DNA of 64,000 bases from Ancylobacter novellus DSM 506 (GTDB lineage: Bacteria; Pseudomonadota; Alphaproteobacteria; Rhizobiales; Xanthobacteraceae). Position 1 is the first letter of the stretch. Every line of letters starts with the position of its first letter. The notes under the pieces were generated by a model that was not told the origin of the DNA, searched no databases, and saw only the letters and a list, made by a program, of their open reading frames with translations. Below are positions 15,836 to 25,242 of the stretch, piece by piece. The translations under genes were made by a program, and so were the position numbers. The stretch lies in assembly GCF_000092925.1 (NCBI RefSeq), contig NC_014217.1, forward strand, positions 1 through 64,000. The letters are read 5' to 3'.

Positions 15836-16394
15836 CGCCAGCCTGACGCTCGATTGGGCGGACGGCACCTATGCTTTCCGTCTCGGCTGGGCGGAGCTGG
15901 AGAAGCTGCAGGAGGCCTGCGACGCCGGCCCCTATGTGGTCCTCCAGCGCCTGCGCACGGGCACCTGGCGGGTCGGCGACGTCGCACATGTCGTTCGCCT
16001 CGGCTTGATCGGCGGCGGCATGACGCCTGTCGATGCCCTGAAGAAGGCGCGCGCCTATGTGGAGGCACGCCCGCCGGCAGAAAACCTCCTGCCGGCGCAG
16101 GCCATCCTCTCGGCCGGCGTGGTCGGCGCGCCGGAGGAAGACGACGGGTCCGACCGTCCGGCGCCGAACGATGCCGACCGCGTCGATGATCTGCCGAACG
16201 GCAAGATTCGCATGGCGACGGTCTACGGCCTCGGTGCCGCCATGGGTTTCACACCGCAGCAGGTCGGGGCGATGAGCCTCTGGCAGTTCATGGCCGCGGT
16301 GAAGGGCTACGCCAAGGCGAACAATCCTGACGACGGCAAATCGCTGACGGCGGCCGAGGAAGACGCTCTCTGGGCGGTAGTGGCGGAGGGCTAA
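15828..16394 (+). CDS. Tail assembly chaperone, GTA-like, two domains in one frame
   Basis: 188 residues, starting in the last 8 bases of the tail tube gene. Residues 1-80 match the GTA-type chaperone (LTLDWADGTYAFRLGWAE, LEKLQEACDAGPYVVLQRLR). After an acidic linker, residues 130-188 resemble the second small chaperone found before tape measure genes (GAAMGFTPQQVGAMSLWQF). In gene transfer agents these are separate small genes, and many phages use a frameshift; here both parts are in one frame. It would coat the tape measure during tail assembly. Confidence 0.78.
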   Translation: MRDASLTLDWADGTYAFRLGWAELEKLQEACDAGPYVVLQRLRTGTWRVGDVAHVVRLGLIGGGMTPVDALKKARAYVEARPPAENLLPAQAILSAGVVGAPEEDDGSDRPAPNDADRVDDLPNGKIRMATVYGLGAAMGFTPQQVGAMSLWQFMAAVKGYAKANNPDDGKSLTAAEEDALWAVVAEG

Positions 16395-16397
16395 GAC

Positions 16398-18404
16398 ATG
16401 GCGACCGACATCGAAAAGCTCGTGGTGCAGATGTCGGCCGACATCAAGGGTTTCGAGCGCGAGTTGCGCAAGGCGCAGGGCATCGGCGAACGGCGAGCGA
16501 CGGCGATCGAGCGGCGTTTCCAGCAGATGAACAAGCGCATCTCGGCCTCGCTCGGCTCCAGCGTCTCGCTGGGCGGCCTCGCCGGCGCGGTCGGCCTCGG
16601 CATCAGCATCGCCGACTTCGTGGAGACCACGAAGCGCATCGACAGCCTGCGCCAGAGCCTGAAGGCGATCACCGGCTCGGAAGCCGAGGCGGCGCGCGAG
16701 ATGCAGTTCGTCACCGAGACGGCCGAAAAGCTGGGTCTGGAGCTGCTATCGACCGGCGAGGCCTATGCCTCCCTCATGGCGGCGACGAAGGACACGACGC
16801 TGGAAGGCGAGGCCACCCGCGACATCTTCGTTGCCGTGGCGAACGCGATGTCGACGCTGGGCAAAAGCTCGGCCGACACCGAGGCGGCGCTGCTGGCGGT
16901 GCAGCAGATGGTGTCGAAAGGCAAGGTGTCGGCCGAGGAGTTGCGCGGCCAGCTTGGGGAGCGCTTGCCCGGCGCCTTCAAGGCGGCGGCCGATGCTCTA
17001 GGCATCACCACGGCCGAGCTCGACGAGATGTTGCAGAAGGGGCAGGTGACGGCGGAAGTGCTGCTGCCGCGGCTGGCGAAGCGTCTCGAGGAGCTCTATT
17101 CGGTTGACCGCAAGAGCACGCTCACGGCGGAGATCAACCGGCTGAACAATGCGGTAACGGATCTCTACCGCACCCTCGCGGACACCGGCGCGATCGGCCT
17201 CGTAACATCCGCGCTCAAGGATCTGGCGAACATCATCAAGGAAATCGCCGCCTACTCGCAGCTTGTCGGCCAAGGGCGGTTCGGCGAGGCCTTCGCCGTC
17301 GATCCGGCCGGTGCTGCCCGCATGAAGCTGCGCCTTGGGCAGGGCACGGCGCTTACCGACGACCAGAGCGCCGCGTGGGACCAGGCCTTCGGCATGACCG
17401 GCAGCGCGCCTTCCACCGTGACCGTCAACAAGCCGGCTCCGCCGGCGTTCGCGCCGGCGGCGGAGAAACAGCGGCTCGACAGCTACCAGCGGCTCACTGC
17501 CGCCATCAAGGAACGCACCGGCGCTATCGAGGCCGAGACCGCAGCACAGGCATCGCTCAACCCGCTGATGAACGACTACGGCTTCGCCGTCGAAAAGGCG
17601 CGTGCGGAATATGACCTGCTCACAGCGGCGCAGGAAGCGGGCCTTTCCATCACGCCGGAACTGCGCGCGCAGATCGACACACTGGCAACGGCCTATGCGA
17701 ACGCCTCGGCCGCGTCGGAACAGCTGCGCGAGAGTCAGGGGCGGCTGCAGCAGGCCGCCGCCGACTTCAATGAGATGGGGCGCGGTGTGCTCTCCGGGTT
17801 CATCGCCGATTTCACGAATGCGGAAACCCGAGCCGATGCCCTCAACAACGCCATCGGCCGCATAGTCGACAGCCTTGCTGAGATGGCCCTGAGCAGCGTG
17901 TTCAAACCGCAAGGCAGCGGTTCGGGCGGTTTGTTCGGAGCTTTCTTCAGCGCGCTGACCGGCGGCACCTCCGGCACGACGTCCGGTTATGCTGGAGCTT
18001 CTGCGCTCTACGACGAGGGTGGCTATACCGGCGATGGCGGCAAGCACGATGTCGCGGGTGCGGTGCATCGCGGCGAGTACGTTTTTTCGAAGGCTGCCGT
18101 ACAGCGGCTCGGCGCCGATAATCTCGAAATGCTCCACCTTATGGGCAAGAAGGGCTACGCGGATGGTGGTTTTGTCGGCGGCCTTTCCATGCCGCGGATC
18201 AGCCGGCGCGGCGGTGCGTCGCGCGGAGCAGGCGCGGTCCTCAGCTTCTCCCCCGTCACCAATATCGACGCCACCGGTTCGCAGGTGAGCCGGCAGGAGA
18301 TCGCCGGCATGCTGGCACAGCGTGACAAGGCGCTCATGGCAGGCGTGCAGCGGGCCATGCCGGGCTGGATCGTGTCCGCCCGCAAGCGCAACGTAGGGAT
18401 CTGA
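16398..18404 (+). CDS. Tape measure protein
   Basis: 668 residues. The N-terminal tape measure domain is clear (IEKLVVQMSADIKGFERELR, ISIADFVETTKRIDSL, VSKGKVSAEELRGQLGERLP). The middle has helical and coiled segments, and the C-terminal part is Gly/Ser-rich with GAVHRGEYVFSKAAVQRLG. Length sets tail length: at about 0.15 nm per residue this implies roughly 100 nm. It follows the chaperone by 3 bases. Confidence 0.93.
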   Translation: MATDIEKLVVQMSADIKGFERELRKAQGIGERRATAIERRFQQMNKRISASLGSSVSLGGLAGAVGLGISIADFVETTKRIDSLRQSLKAITGSEAEAAREMQFVTETAEKLGLELLSTGEAYASLMAATKDTTLEGEATRDIFVAVANAMSTLGKSSADTEAALLAVQQMVSKGKVSAEELRGQLGERLPGAFKAAADALGITTAELDEMLQKGQVTAEVLLPRLAKRLEELYSVDRKSTLTAEINRLNNAVTDLYRTLADTGAIGLVTSALKDLANIIKEIAAYSQLVGQGRFGEAFAVDPAGAARMKLRLGQGTALTDDQSAAWDQAFGMTGSAPSTVTVNKPAPPAFAPAAEKQRLDSYQRLTAAIKERTGAIEAETAAQASLNPLMNDYGFAVEKARAEYDLLTAAQEAGLSITPELRAQIDTLATAYANASAASEQLRESQGRLQQAAADFNEMGRGVLSGFIADFTNAETRADALNNAIGRIVDSLAEMALSSVFKPQGSGSGGLFGAFFSALTGGTSGTTSGYAGASALYDEGGYTGDGGKHDVAGAVHRGEYVFSKAAVQRLGADNLEMLHLMGKKGYADGGFVGGLSMPRISRRGGASRGAGAVLSFSPVTNIDATGSQVSRQEIAGMLAQRDKALMAGVQRAMPGWIVSARKRNVGI

Positions 18405-18406
18405 CG

Positions 18407-19057
18407 GTGGCCATCACCTATCCGCGCAGCCTGCCGGCCTGCGGCGCCCGTCGGGTCGCGCTCGAACTGTTCGACCCCGTGGTATCCGCCGCGAGCAAGC
18501 GGGGGCTGGTGATCAACCGCACGCAGGTAGTCGATCCGCTTTGGCGGCTGCGCGCCGAAACGCACATGTTGCGGCAGCCGGCGGAATGGATTGCTTGGGG
18601 CGCCAGTCTCGGCGGTGGCCTCCGCACCTTCCTCGCTTCCGATTCCCGTTACCGCCAGCCGCTGGCCTATCCGAACGCCGGAGTGCCCGGGGATGTCGCA
18701 GCCGGTTGGGATGGAACGGCTGATGTCACCGCGCTCGGTTCCGGCGGCGCTCTCTCGCTGGCGCTGCTTCCGTCCAGCTATCAGATCACGGCCGGGGACC
18801 GGATCGGGCTGGAGCAGGGATCGCCGCTGCGGCGCGGCTATTACATGGCGCTGGAAGATGTGACCGCGAGCGCCGGCGGCGTCGCCACGGTAACGGTCAC
18901 CCCATTCCTGCACACCGCCATCTTCACCGCGGCCGCCACGGCGAGGCTATGGCGCCCCTCCGCCGAGTTCGTCCTCGATCCCTCGACGTGGCCCGAAAAC
19001 CCCGGCGCTTTGCCGCGGTGGTCTTCCTTCAGCTTTGAAGCCTGGCAGACGATATGA
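18407..19057 (+). CDS. Tail protein, probable distal tail component
   Basis: 216 residues starting at GTG, overlapping the next gene by 4 bases. It is beta-rich with no signal or membrane segment; notable segments are YPRSLPACGARRVALELFD at the start and PLRRGYYMALEDVTA later. It sits between the tape measure and the DUF2163 hub gene, the usual place of the distal tail (Dit) or its functional equivalent. The exact family was not recognised, so the role is inferred from position. Confidence 0.7.
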   Translation: MAITYPRSLPACGARRVALELFDPVVSAASKRGLVINRTQVVDPLWRLRAETHMLRQPAEWIAWGASLGGGLRTFLASDSRYRQPLAYPNAGVPGDVAAGWDGTADVTALGSGGALSLALLPSSYQITAGDRIGLEQGSPLRRGYYMALEDVTASAGGVATVTVTPFLHTAIFTAAATARLWRPSAEFVLDPSTWPENPGALPRWSSFSFEAWQTI

Positions 19058-19680
19058 TCACGCTCCCGTCCGATGTCCTTGCTCTGCTCGACGCGGGCCG
19101 GATTTCCATCCGCGGCATGATCCGCTTCGACCTCGGCACCGGCACCTATGGCTTCATCCGCTCAGTGCAGCCGCTCACCTGGTCGGGCGTGACCTACCTG
19201 CCCGGTGGCCTGATCTCGGTCTCCGATCTCTCTGCGTCGATGGATGGCTCGGCGCAGGCCTTCACGGTCAAGCTGGCGGCATCGGCGGACGACGGGCTGA
19301 CGCCGGAGGTGCTGCTGACGATCGAAGCCGAGGATTATCGGGATCGGCCGGTGACGATCTATGACGCCTATTTCCATCCTGACACAGGCGCCCTCTTGCA
19401 CGTACAGGCCCTGAAGCGGGGCTACATCGACACGATCGACCACATCGACGATCCCGAGGACGGCTACACGCTGGAGGCCAAGTGTGAGAGCCGGGCGCTC
19501 GACTACACCCGCACAAATGGGCGCCGCCGCACCGTTGTCGACCAGGCGCGCCGCGCGCCGGGTGACCTCTTCTTCGAGCATACCGCCATGCGCGGCCGTG
19601 AAGAAATCTTCTGGGGCCGGGAGAAGGCCGCCGCGCCGCCGCCCCAAGTCCCCCGATCGACAACGCCTCGCCGGCGCTGA
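19054..19680 (+). CDS. DUF2163 tail hub protein, GTA-like
   Basis: 208 residues of the DUF2163/BR0599-type family: LLDAGRISIRGMIRFDLGTG near the start, the strand-rich YLPGGLISVSDLSASMDGSA, and a basic tail. In gene transfer agents the equivalent forms part of the baseplate hub between distal tail and tip. The ATG overlaps the previous stop (ATGA). Confidence 0.87.
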   Translation: MITLPSDVLALLDAGRISIRGMIRFDLGTGTYGFIRSVQPLTWSGVTYLPGGLISVSDLSASMDGSAQAFTVKLAASADDGLTPEVLLTIEAEDYRDRPVTIYDAYFHPDTGALLHVQALKRGYIDTIDHIDDPEDGYTLEAKCESRALDYTRTNGRRRTVVDQARRAPGDLFFEHTAMRGREEIFWGREKAAAPPPQVPRSTTPRRR

Positions 19681-19696
19681 AAGCGGATCACTCACC

Positions 19697-20101
19697 ATGC
19701 GGATCAAGGGATGGGAACGCGAGCTCCGGCTCGTGGTGGAGAAGCATATTGCCTTGCCGTCGGCCTATGGCATCTCCGACTGCTACATCATCGCCGACGA
19801 CGCCGTGGAAGCCGTCACCGGCAAGCGGATGTTCACCGGGGCGCGAGGCTACCGCACGGCGGCCGGCGCCGCGAAAAAGCTGCGCAAGCGCGGCTTCCTG
19901 ACCGTCGCGGATGCCTTCGCGGCTCGCTTCGCCGAGATCCCGGCGATGATGGCGCAGCGCGGCGACATCGGCGTCATCCACCAACCGAACGGCGACGTGA
20001 CCGGGGGCGTGTTCACCGGGCTCGGCTTCTTCACCCGCGACGGTGACCGCGCCGTGTTCCTGCCCTGCACCGATGTCGCGCGCGCCTTCCGGGTCGACTG
20101 A
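19697..20101 (+). CDS. DUF6950-type tail peptidase-like protein
   Basis: 134 residues resembling the short NlpC/P60-like proteins found before the tail tip gene. The candidate catalytic cysteine is in GISDCYIIADDAVEAVTG, and a histidine follows in GVIHQPNGDV. These proteins are thought to cut peptidoglycan during DNA entry. The ATG at 19697 is 16 bases after the hub gene; longer starts in this frame fall inside that gene. Confidence 0.78.
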   Translation: MRIKGWERELRLVVEKHIALPSAYGISDCYIIADDAVEAVTGKRMFTGARGYRTAAGAAKKLRKRGFLTVADAFAARFAEIPAMMAQRGDIGVIHQPNGDVTGGVFTGLGFFTRDGDRAVFLPCTDVARAFRVD

Positions 20102-20104
20102 CAG

Positions 20105-22708
20105 ATGCCCTTCATCGCCCCGATCATAGGAGCCGTTGGCGCCGCCATCGGCGCCGTCGGTTCGTTCGTCGGCAGCCTCGGCATCGTCGGCCAGGCGCTG
20201 CTCGGCATCGGCGCCAGCGTGCTCTCCAGCGTCATCCAGAAGGAGACGGCCGGAAAGGCGGAGAAGCAGCCCGGCGGCGTGCAGTTCGAACGGCAATATG
20301 GCGGGGACGTGCCACGGCAGGTTGCCTGCGGCCTCGTCGGCATCGCCGGCCACGACACCTATGTGAACACCTTCGGGCCGGCAAACGGCATCCTTCAGCA
20401 GATCTACACGCTGTCGGACTTCCCCTGCCACGGGCTGTCGCGCGTCGCGATCAACGGCAAATGGGTGACGCTCGGCCCGGTCGGCGAAGACGGGATGCGG
20501 AAGGTCACCAGCGGCGAGTACGCCGACCTCATCCGCGTCCAGTTCGTCGATGGCACGCAGACCGCCGCGCTGGCGGGGCTTGTCAACTCGGCAAATCCGT
20601 CCGACCGGTGGACCGCCAATCACATCGGTGCCGGCGTCGCCTACGTCTACATCGCGCTGGCCTTCACCGAACCGCTCACCAACTTCCCCGACTTCTTCTT
20701 CGAGTTCTATGGCGCCCGGTTCTACGACTGGCGCAAGGATTCGACGGTCGGCGGCTCCGGCGGGCATCGTTGGGGCAACTACGCCACCTATGAGTTCACC
20801 GAAAACCCGGTGGTGATCGAATACAACTACCGGCGCGGCATCGCGTGGAACGGCGACATGTTCTGCGGCATGGCGATGCCGGCCGCCGACCTGCCGCTGG
20901 CGAAATGGACCGCGGCGGCGAACATCTGCGACGAGACGACGGACTACGGCACGCGCTACCGCTGCTCGATCATGCTCGACTGCACCGCCATGCACGGCGA
21001 GAACATCACGTCCCTGCAGCTGTCGTGCGGGGCCAAGAAGGTCGATGCGGTGGATGGGTCCTGGCCGCTGGTTGGCCATGACCAGGCGGTGGTCGCCACC
21101 ATCACCGACGACGACCTGATCGTGGGCGTGCGGGGGCGCTGGACGGCGCGCCGTTCGATGAGCGATCTGGTCAACCGGGTCTACGGCACGTTCCCGAACC
21201 CCGACAATCTCTGGTCGCCCGCCGACTATGAACTGCAGGGCGGTGGCGCCCTGGTGGTGCTCGATCGTCGCGACCGCGATGTGCCGCTCGATTTCCCCAT
21301 GGTGCGAGTTCCCGGCCAAGCCGCACAGCTGGCCCGCATCTATCTCGAGGAGAACCGCTACGAGGCGACCGGCGACGAGGTGTGGCGCCCGCGGTTTCAG
21401 GTGCTGGAGCCCGGCGATTGGATTCGTCGCATCGGACGCACACACGGTGATCGCATCTACCAGATCACCGGCCTGTCGCTCGCCTCGCACGATGCCGACG
21501 GACCACGCAACGTCTCGGTCAGCCTGCAGGAGGTCGACGGCGCGATCTATGACGGCATCACGGCGCCGCCGATCGTTGTGCCGATGCCGCCGGGGGCGCC
21601 GGTGCTGCTCAATGAGGTGCAGGATTTCGACCTCGCGCCGGTCACCGTGCTCGGCGACGACGGCCGCTTGCTGCCGGCGATCCGGGCATCCTGGGCCAGT
21701 ATCACGGATGTGACGGTGGCCTATGTCGACCTGCAGTACTGGCCGACGGCGCAGCCGACCTCGGTATTCACCAAGCGCGTGCCGGCTACGGAGACGATCA
21801 CCGTGCTCGCCGAAGGCGTCGTCCGCGCGACCGAATACACGGTCAGGACGAGGCTGGTGACGCAGCCGCCCCGCGTCACGGTGTGGAGCGCCGGGGAAAC
21901 GGTGACCACCACCGCCATTCCTGACACGGAAATCGACGTCTACCTCGCCAACATCAAGGGCGACGCCTACGACGCGCTGCGGCGCATGCGCGAGGACCTA
22001 ACCGCCAACGTGCAGAGGATGGACATGTTCGTCCGGGACACCTCGGTCGGTCTCGGAAGGCAGGTCACCTCCACCAGCGTGGCGACGCGGCTCGGCAAGG
22101 CGAACGCGACGGCGATCCAGAGCGTTCAGTCCAGCGTGCAGGATCTGGGTGACCAGGTCCTTGCAATGGCCGAGATCATCGACGCGGTGAATGCGTCGAT
22201 CGAGAGCATAAACGGGACGCTCGCCGGGCAGGCGTCGGCGATGACCGCGCTGACCGCGCGTGTCACGGCATCGGAGGGCGGCATCAACGCCCTGGCCGCA
22301 TCGACGACGACGCTGTCCGCGACCGTCGGCGATCTCTCCGCGTCCGGCCTGCTGCGCATCGAGGCCCGTGCCGGCAGCGGCGATGTCTCCGCCCGTCTCG
22401 TCGTCCTCATGCGCGCGACGACGGGAAGCGTCTGGCGCGAGGTCGGCACGATCTGGGAGACCGGCTTCACCGGCGGCAACCCGGCTCTGCCATTCGCGCG
22501 CATCGCCAACTATGCCGACCAGTTCGTCATCATCAGCCCGATCGACGACGGCCGCCTGCCGCCCTTCGTGGTCGATACCGGGCTCGGCCAGGTCATCATC
22601 ACCGAAGCTCTGATCAAGCGGCTGATGGTGAACAACTTCACCCTCACCGGCGCGGGCAGCAAGCTGCTGATCACCAGCAACCCGGCGCGCATCAGGGCGA
22701 CGAGCTGA
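20105..22708 (+). CDS. Tail tip / host specificity protein J-like
   Basis: 867 residues, the largest gene of the phage. The N-terminus has a hydrophobic Gly/Ala-rich stretch (IGAVGAAIGAVGSFVGSLG), then a hub domain with GDVPRQVACGLVGIAGHD and later ADYELQGGGALVVLDRRD. The middle has fibronectin-like strands, and the C-terminal 250 residues are helical (VNASIESINGTLAGQASAMT) ending in a beta tip (NNFTLTGAGSKLLI). This is the GTA/lambda J-type tip that closes the tail and contacts the host. Confidence 0.88.
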   Translation: MPFIAPIIGAVGAAIGAVGSFVGSLGIVGQALLGIGASVLSSVIQKETAGKAEKQPGGVQFERQYGGDVPRQVACGLVGIAGHDTYVNTFGPANGILQQIYTLSDFPCHGLSRVAINGKWVTLGPVGEDGMRKVTSGEYADLIRVQFVDGTQTAALAGLVNSANPSDRWTANHIGAGVAYVYIALAFTEPLTNFPDFFFEFYGARFYDWRKDSTVGGSGGHRWGNYATYEFTENPVVIEYNYRRGIAWNGDMFCGMAMPAADLPLAKWTAAANICDETTDYGTRYRCSIMLDCTAMHGENITSLQLSCGAKKVDAVDGSWPLVGHDQAVVATITDDDLIVGVRGRWTARRSMSDLVNRVYGTFPNPDNLWSPADYELQGGGALVVLDRRDRDVPLDFPMVRVPGQAAQLARIYLEENRYEATGDEVWRPRFQVLEPGDWIRRIGRTHGDRIYQITGLSLASHDADGPRNVSVSLQEVDGAIYDGITAPPIVVPMPPGAPVLLNEVQDFDLAPVTVLGDDGRLLPAIRASWASITDVTVAYVDLQYWPTAQPTSVFTKRVPATETITVLAEGVVRATEYTVRTRLVTQPPRVTVWSAGETVTTTAIPDTEIDVYLANIKGDAYDALRRMREDLTANVQRMDMFVRDTSVGLGRQVTSTSVATRLGKANATAIQSVQSSVQDLGDQVLAMAEIIDAVNASIESINGTLAGQASAMTALTARVTASEGGINALAASTTTLSATVGDLSASGLLRIEARAGSGDVSARLVVLMRATTGSVWREVGTIWETGFTGGNPALPFARIANYADQFVIISPIDDGRLPPFVVDTGLGQVIITEALIKRLMVNNFTLTGAGSKLLITSNPARIRATS

Positions 22709-24039
22709 TGCCTGTCTCGTTGACCGTGACCGGTGGAGCGATGCGGCTGCGCACGGCGCTGCCGGGGCATGATCCGGAAGATGAGAATACCGACGAGCGC
22801 TACCTGACCTTCGATAGCTTCTGGGGCGGGACGCTGCGGCTTCTCGCCAACAATGTTGTGTCGGCTGCGAGCCTCGCAAACCTGACCGTAACTTATCCGG
22901 CTGGAGCCGACGGGCCGATCACGCGGCGGTGCAAGGTCCTGCCGAGCGCCGGCGAGAACGCGACGCGGCCAACACTGGCGTGGGCACGGCGCGGCGCCGG
23001 CAGCGTCACCTACAGGTCCGGCGGGGTCGACACGCCCACCGGCTACCAGCGCGGCTACCGTCAGTGCGGTGTCACGCTGCGCACCAACAGCATCCTGCTT
23101 TCGCCGCAGCTCGCCGGCGTCGACTACGTGTATTTCGTCTTCGGCAACAATGGCACGGCGGCCGAAGGCTCCGGCGGCAACGGCGTGATCATCGGAGACC
23201 ACGATCTCCACGGCGTCGGTCTTCATGCCTCGCGTCTCGGCTTCAACGTCGATACGGCAACCCTCGCCGAGATGGCGGTGTCGACCCGCAAGAACGTCTT
23301 CCAGATCTTCGAGACCGGGACGGTGACCTTGACCGGGACCGCACTGACCGACCCGCTCGCCGATCCTAACGTCAACTCCTTCGCCCTGCCGGCCGCCTTC
23401 GTCGACCTCGCGGGCTCCTATCCTCACTACCCGCCGGTGATCGCCTACTCCGTCGGGAACTCAGAACAGGTCAACTGCAGCGTCTTCTGGATCAATGCGA
23501 GCCGCCTGCTAATCCTTGGAACGGCGGATTTCTCGACGCCGGTGCGGTTCGCGGTGGTCGCGAGCGATCCGGCCTACCAGGGCGGTGTGGACAGCGCCAC
23601 GGGTATCGTCCGGCTCGACATCACCGGCGATTACGTCCGCGTCTCCAAGCACAACATCGGCATTGATGCCGCCGGCATCGCCGACCTCGTGTTTGATTCC
23701 GACCGCCTGACGCCGCGCCTCAAGGGCTTCAGCGCCGTCGGCGCCTCGCAGGGAAGCGGGTTCTTCAATCTGCCGTCGCCGCCGCCTGTCGGCGCCGGCC
23801 CGCCCTTCAACTTCTTCATCCTTTGGGACCCGCAGATCGGCGAGTGGTGGTGCGGGTGTGGGAATGTCGCCTATTTCGACGTGCTCGGATTCTTCCAGAC
23901 CGTCGGGGTCTGGGGCTATTCCGGCCACGCGCCCGCCGGATGGGTAGCGAACCGCACGCAATGCGGCTGGTTTCGGCCGGGCAGCTGGGGCAGCGCGCCG
24001 GGCTTCACTGCGACCATGAACGTCTCCGATTTCAGCTGA
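22708..24039 (+). CDS. Phage tail-associated protein, unknown
   Basis: 443 residues; its ATG overlaps the stop of the tip gene (TGATG). It is beta-rich and Gly/Ser-rich with scattered cysteines (WWCGCGNVAYFDVLG and TQCGWFRPG) and no signal peptide. Its place between the tip and the fibre suggests a surface tail component, perhaps receptor-binding. No family was recognised. Confidence 0.7.
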   Translation: MPVSLTVTGGAMRLRTALPGHDPEDENTDERYLTFDSFWGGTLRLLANNVVSAASLANLTVTYPAGADGPITRRCKVLPSAGENATRPTLAWARRGAGSVTYRSGGVDTPTGYQRGYRQCGVTLRTNSILLSPQLAGVDYVYFVFGNNGTAAEGSGGNGVIIGDHDLHGVGLHASRLGFNVDTATLAEMAVSTRKNVFQIFETGTVTLTGTALTDPLADPNVNSFALPAAFVDLAGSYPHYPPVIAYSVGNSEQVNCSVFWINASRLLILGTADFSTPVRFAVVASDPAYQGGVDSATGIVRLDITGDYVRVSKHNIGIDAAGIADLVFDSDRLTPRLKGFSAVGASQGSGFFNLPSPPPVGAGPPFNFFILWDPQIGEWWCGCGNVAYFDVLGFFQTVGVWGYSGHAPAGWVANRTQCGWFRPGSWGSAPGFTATMNVSDFS

Positions 24040-24048
24040 GGGCATTCC

Positions 24049-25224
24049 ATGCCGACTTCACCTTCGGTCTTCCGGGCCGGCGTCGTCGCCGTCACGGCGG
24101 GTTCTCCTATTGTCCTTGGCACCGGCACCGGCTTTCTTCTCAACGGCGTCACCGGCGGCATGTTCTCGCTGGCGGGTCACGCCGTCCCGGTTCTCTCGGC
24201 GGATTCGGAAACCCAGCTGACGCTCGCCTATGACTGGCCCGGGGCGACCGCCTCGGGCGTCGCGGACTATGCGATCTCGCTCGAAAGCGCGCTGGCGGCC
24301 GACGCGACCTTCGTGCACAACCGGCTGGTCAGCGTGCTCGACGCCATTGGAGCGATCGAAAATGCGCGACCGAACTATGAGGTTCTGTCGGTCGGGAGCA
24401 ATGCCCCACCGGGCTCGCCGGTGGTAGGCGGTCTCTATGTCGTCGGCACCGTACCGAATGGCGCCTGGGTGGGACAGGCTAACAACCTGGCGCAGTGGAC
24501 CGGAGCCGCTTGGCTTTTCACCGCTCCGGAGCGCGGCACGACGGTGGTGAGCGCCGCGACCGGCATAGTTTCGATCTGGAACGGTACGACGTGGGGCGCT
24601 TATGTCGCGCCGTCGTCGTTCATCGCAACCCTAATGGACGATGCTAGCGCATCGGCGGCTCTGTCGACGCTGGGTGTGTCAGATTTCGCCAAAACGATCC
24701 TCGACGACACTACCGCTGCCGAAGCCCGCACCACGCTCGGTGCGACGGCGTTTCGGGCGCTGGGCACATTGACCGGTGCTGCTGGCTCTTTCGCCCGCTT
24801 CACCGGCGCGGGCGGCGCCGATGCCGTGATGCAGGCGATCGTTGGGACGGTGAGCCAGAGCGCTGGCGTCCCAACCGGTGCGATCGTCGAAGCGGGATCC
24901 AATGGCAACGGCAACTACGTCAAATTCGCCGATGGCACGATGGTCTGCTGGGCGACCTTTGCTGTGCGGGCGATCAATATCGCCAGTTCTGCGGTTATCG
25001 GCGGCTTCCGGTCCGCTGCAATCATACCGACGTTTCCCATCGCTTTTGCCGCAGTTCCGGCGATCGTCACGTTTGCGACGGGGGGATCTGGCGCAAGTGG
25101 GTCAGCAATTACGGCATGTGACAGTAGTGCTCCGACTACCGGAAATTTCTCTTTTTACCTAGCCGCTTCGGTGAACACTACCGCGGCCGGAGCGGGATAT
25201 GTTGCCATCGGCCGCTGGTATTGA
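24049..25224 (+). CDS. Tail fibre protein with DUF2793 domain
   Basis: 391 residues. The N-terminal part holds the DUF2793 pattern (GAWVGQANNLAQWTGAAWLF, then TGIVSIWNGTTWGAYV). Repeated Ala-rich shaft segments follow (SAALSTLGVSDFAKTILDD and AEARTTLGATAF), then a fibre tip with GSNGNGNYVKFADGTMVCWA, common at the ends of prophage tail fibres. It is probably trimeric and receptor-binding. The 3' third is AT-richer than the rest, as expected of a swapped host-range module. Confidence 0.85.
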   Translation: MPTSPSVFRAGVVAVTAGSPIVLGTGTGFLLNGVTGGMFSLAGHAVPVLSADSETQLTLAYDWPGATASGVADYAISLESALAADATFVHNRLVSVLDAIGAIENARPNYEVLSVGSNAPPGSPVVGGLYVVGTVPNGAWVGQANNLAQWTGAAWLFTAPERGTTVVSAATGIVSIWNGTTWGAYVAPSSFIATLMDDASASAALSTLGVSDFAKTILDDTTAAEARTTLGATAFRALGTLTGAAGSFARFTGAGGADAVMQAIVGTVSQSAGVPTGAIVEAGSNGNGNYVKFADGTMVCWATFAVRAINIASSAVIGGFRSAAIIPTFPIAFAAVPAIVTFATGGSGASGSAITACDSSAPTTGNFSFYLAASVNTTAAGAGYVAIGRWY

Positions 25225-25242
25225 TGACTGGATAAACATCAC

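Noticed and set aside
19688..21490. 600-codon minus-strand frame across the tail tip genes
   Set aside because: Composition artefact opposite recognised DUF6950 and tail tip genes.
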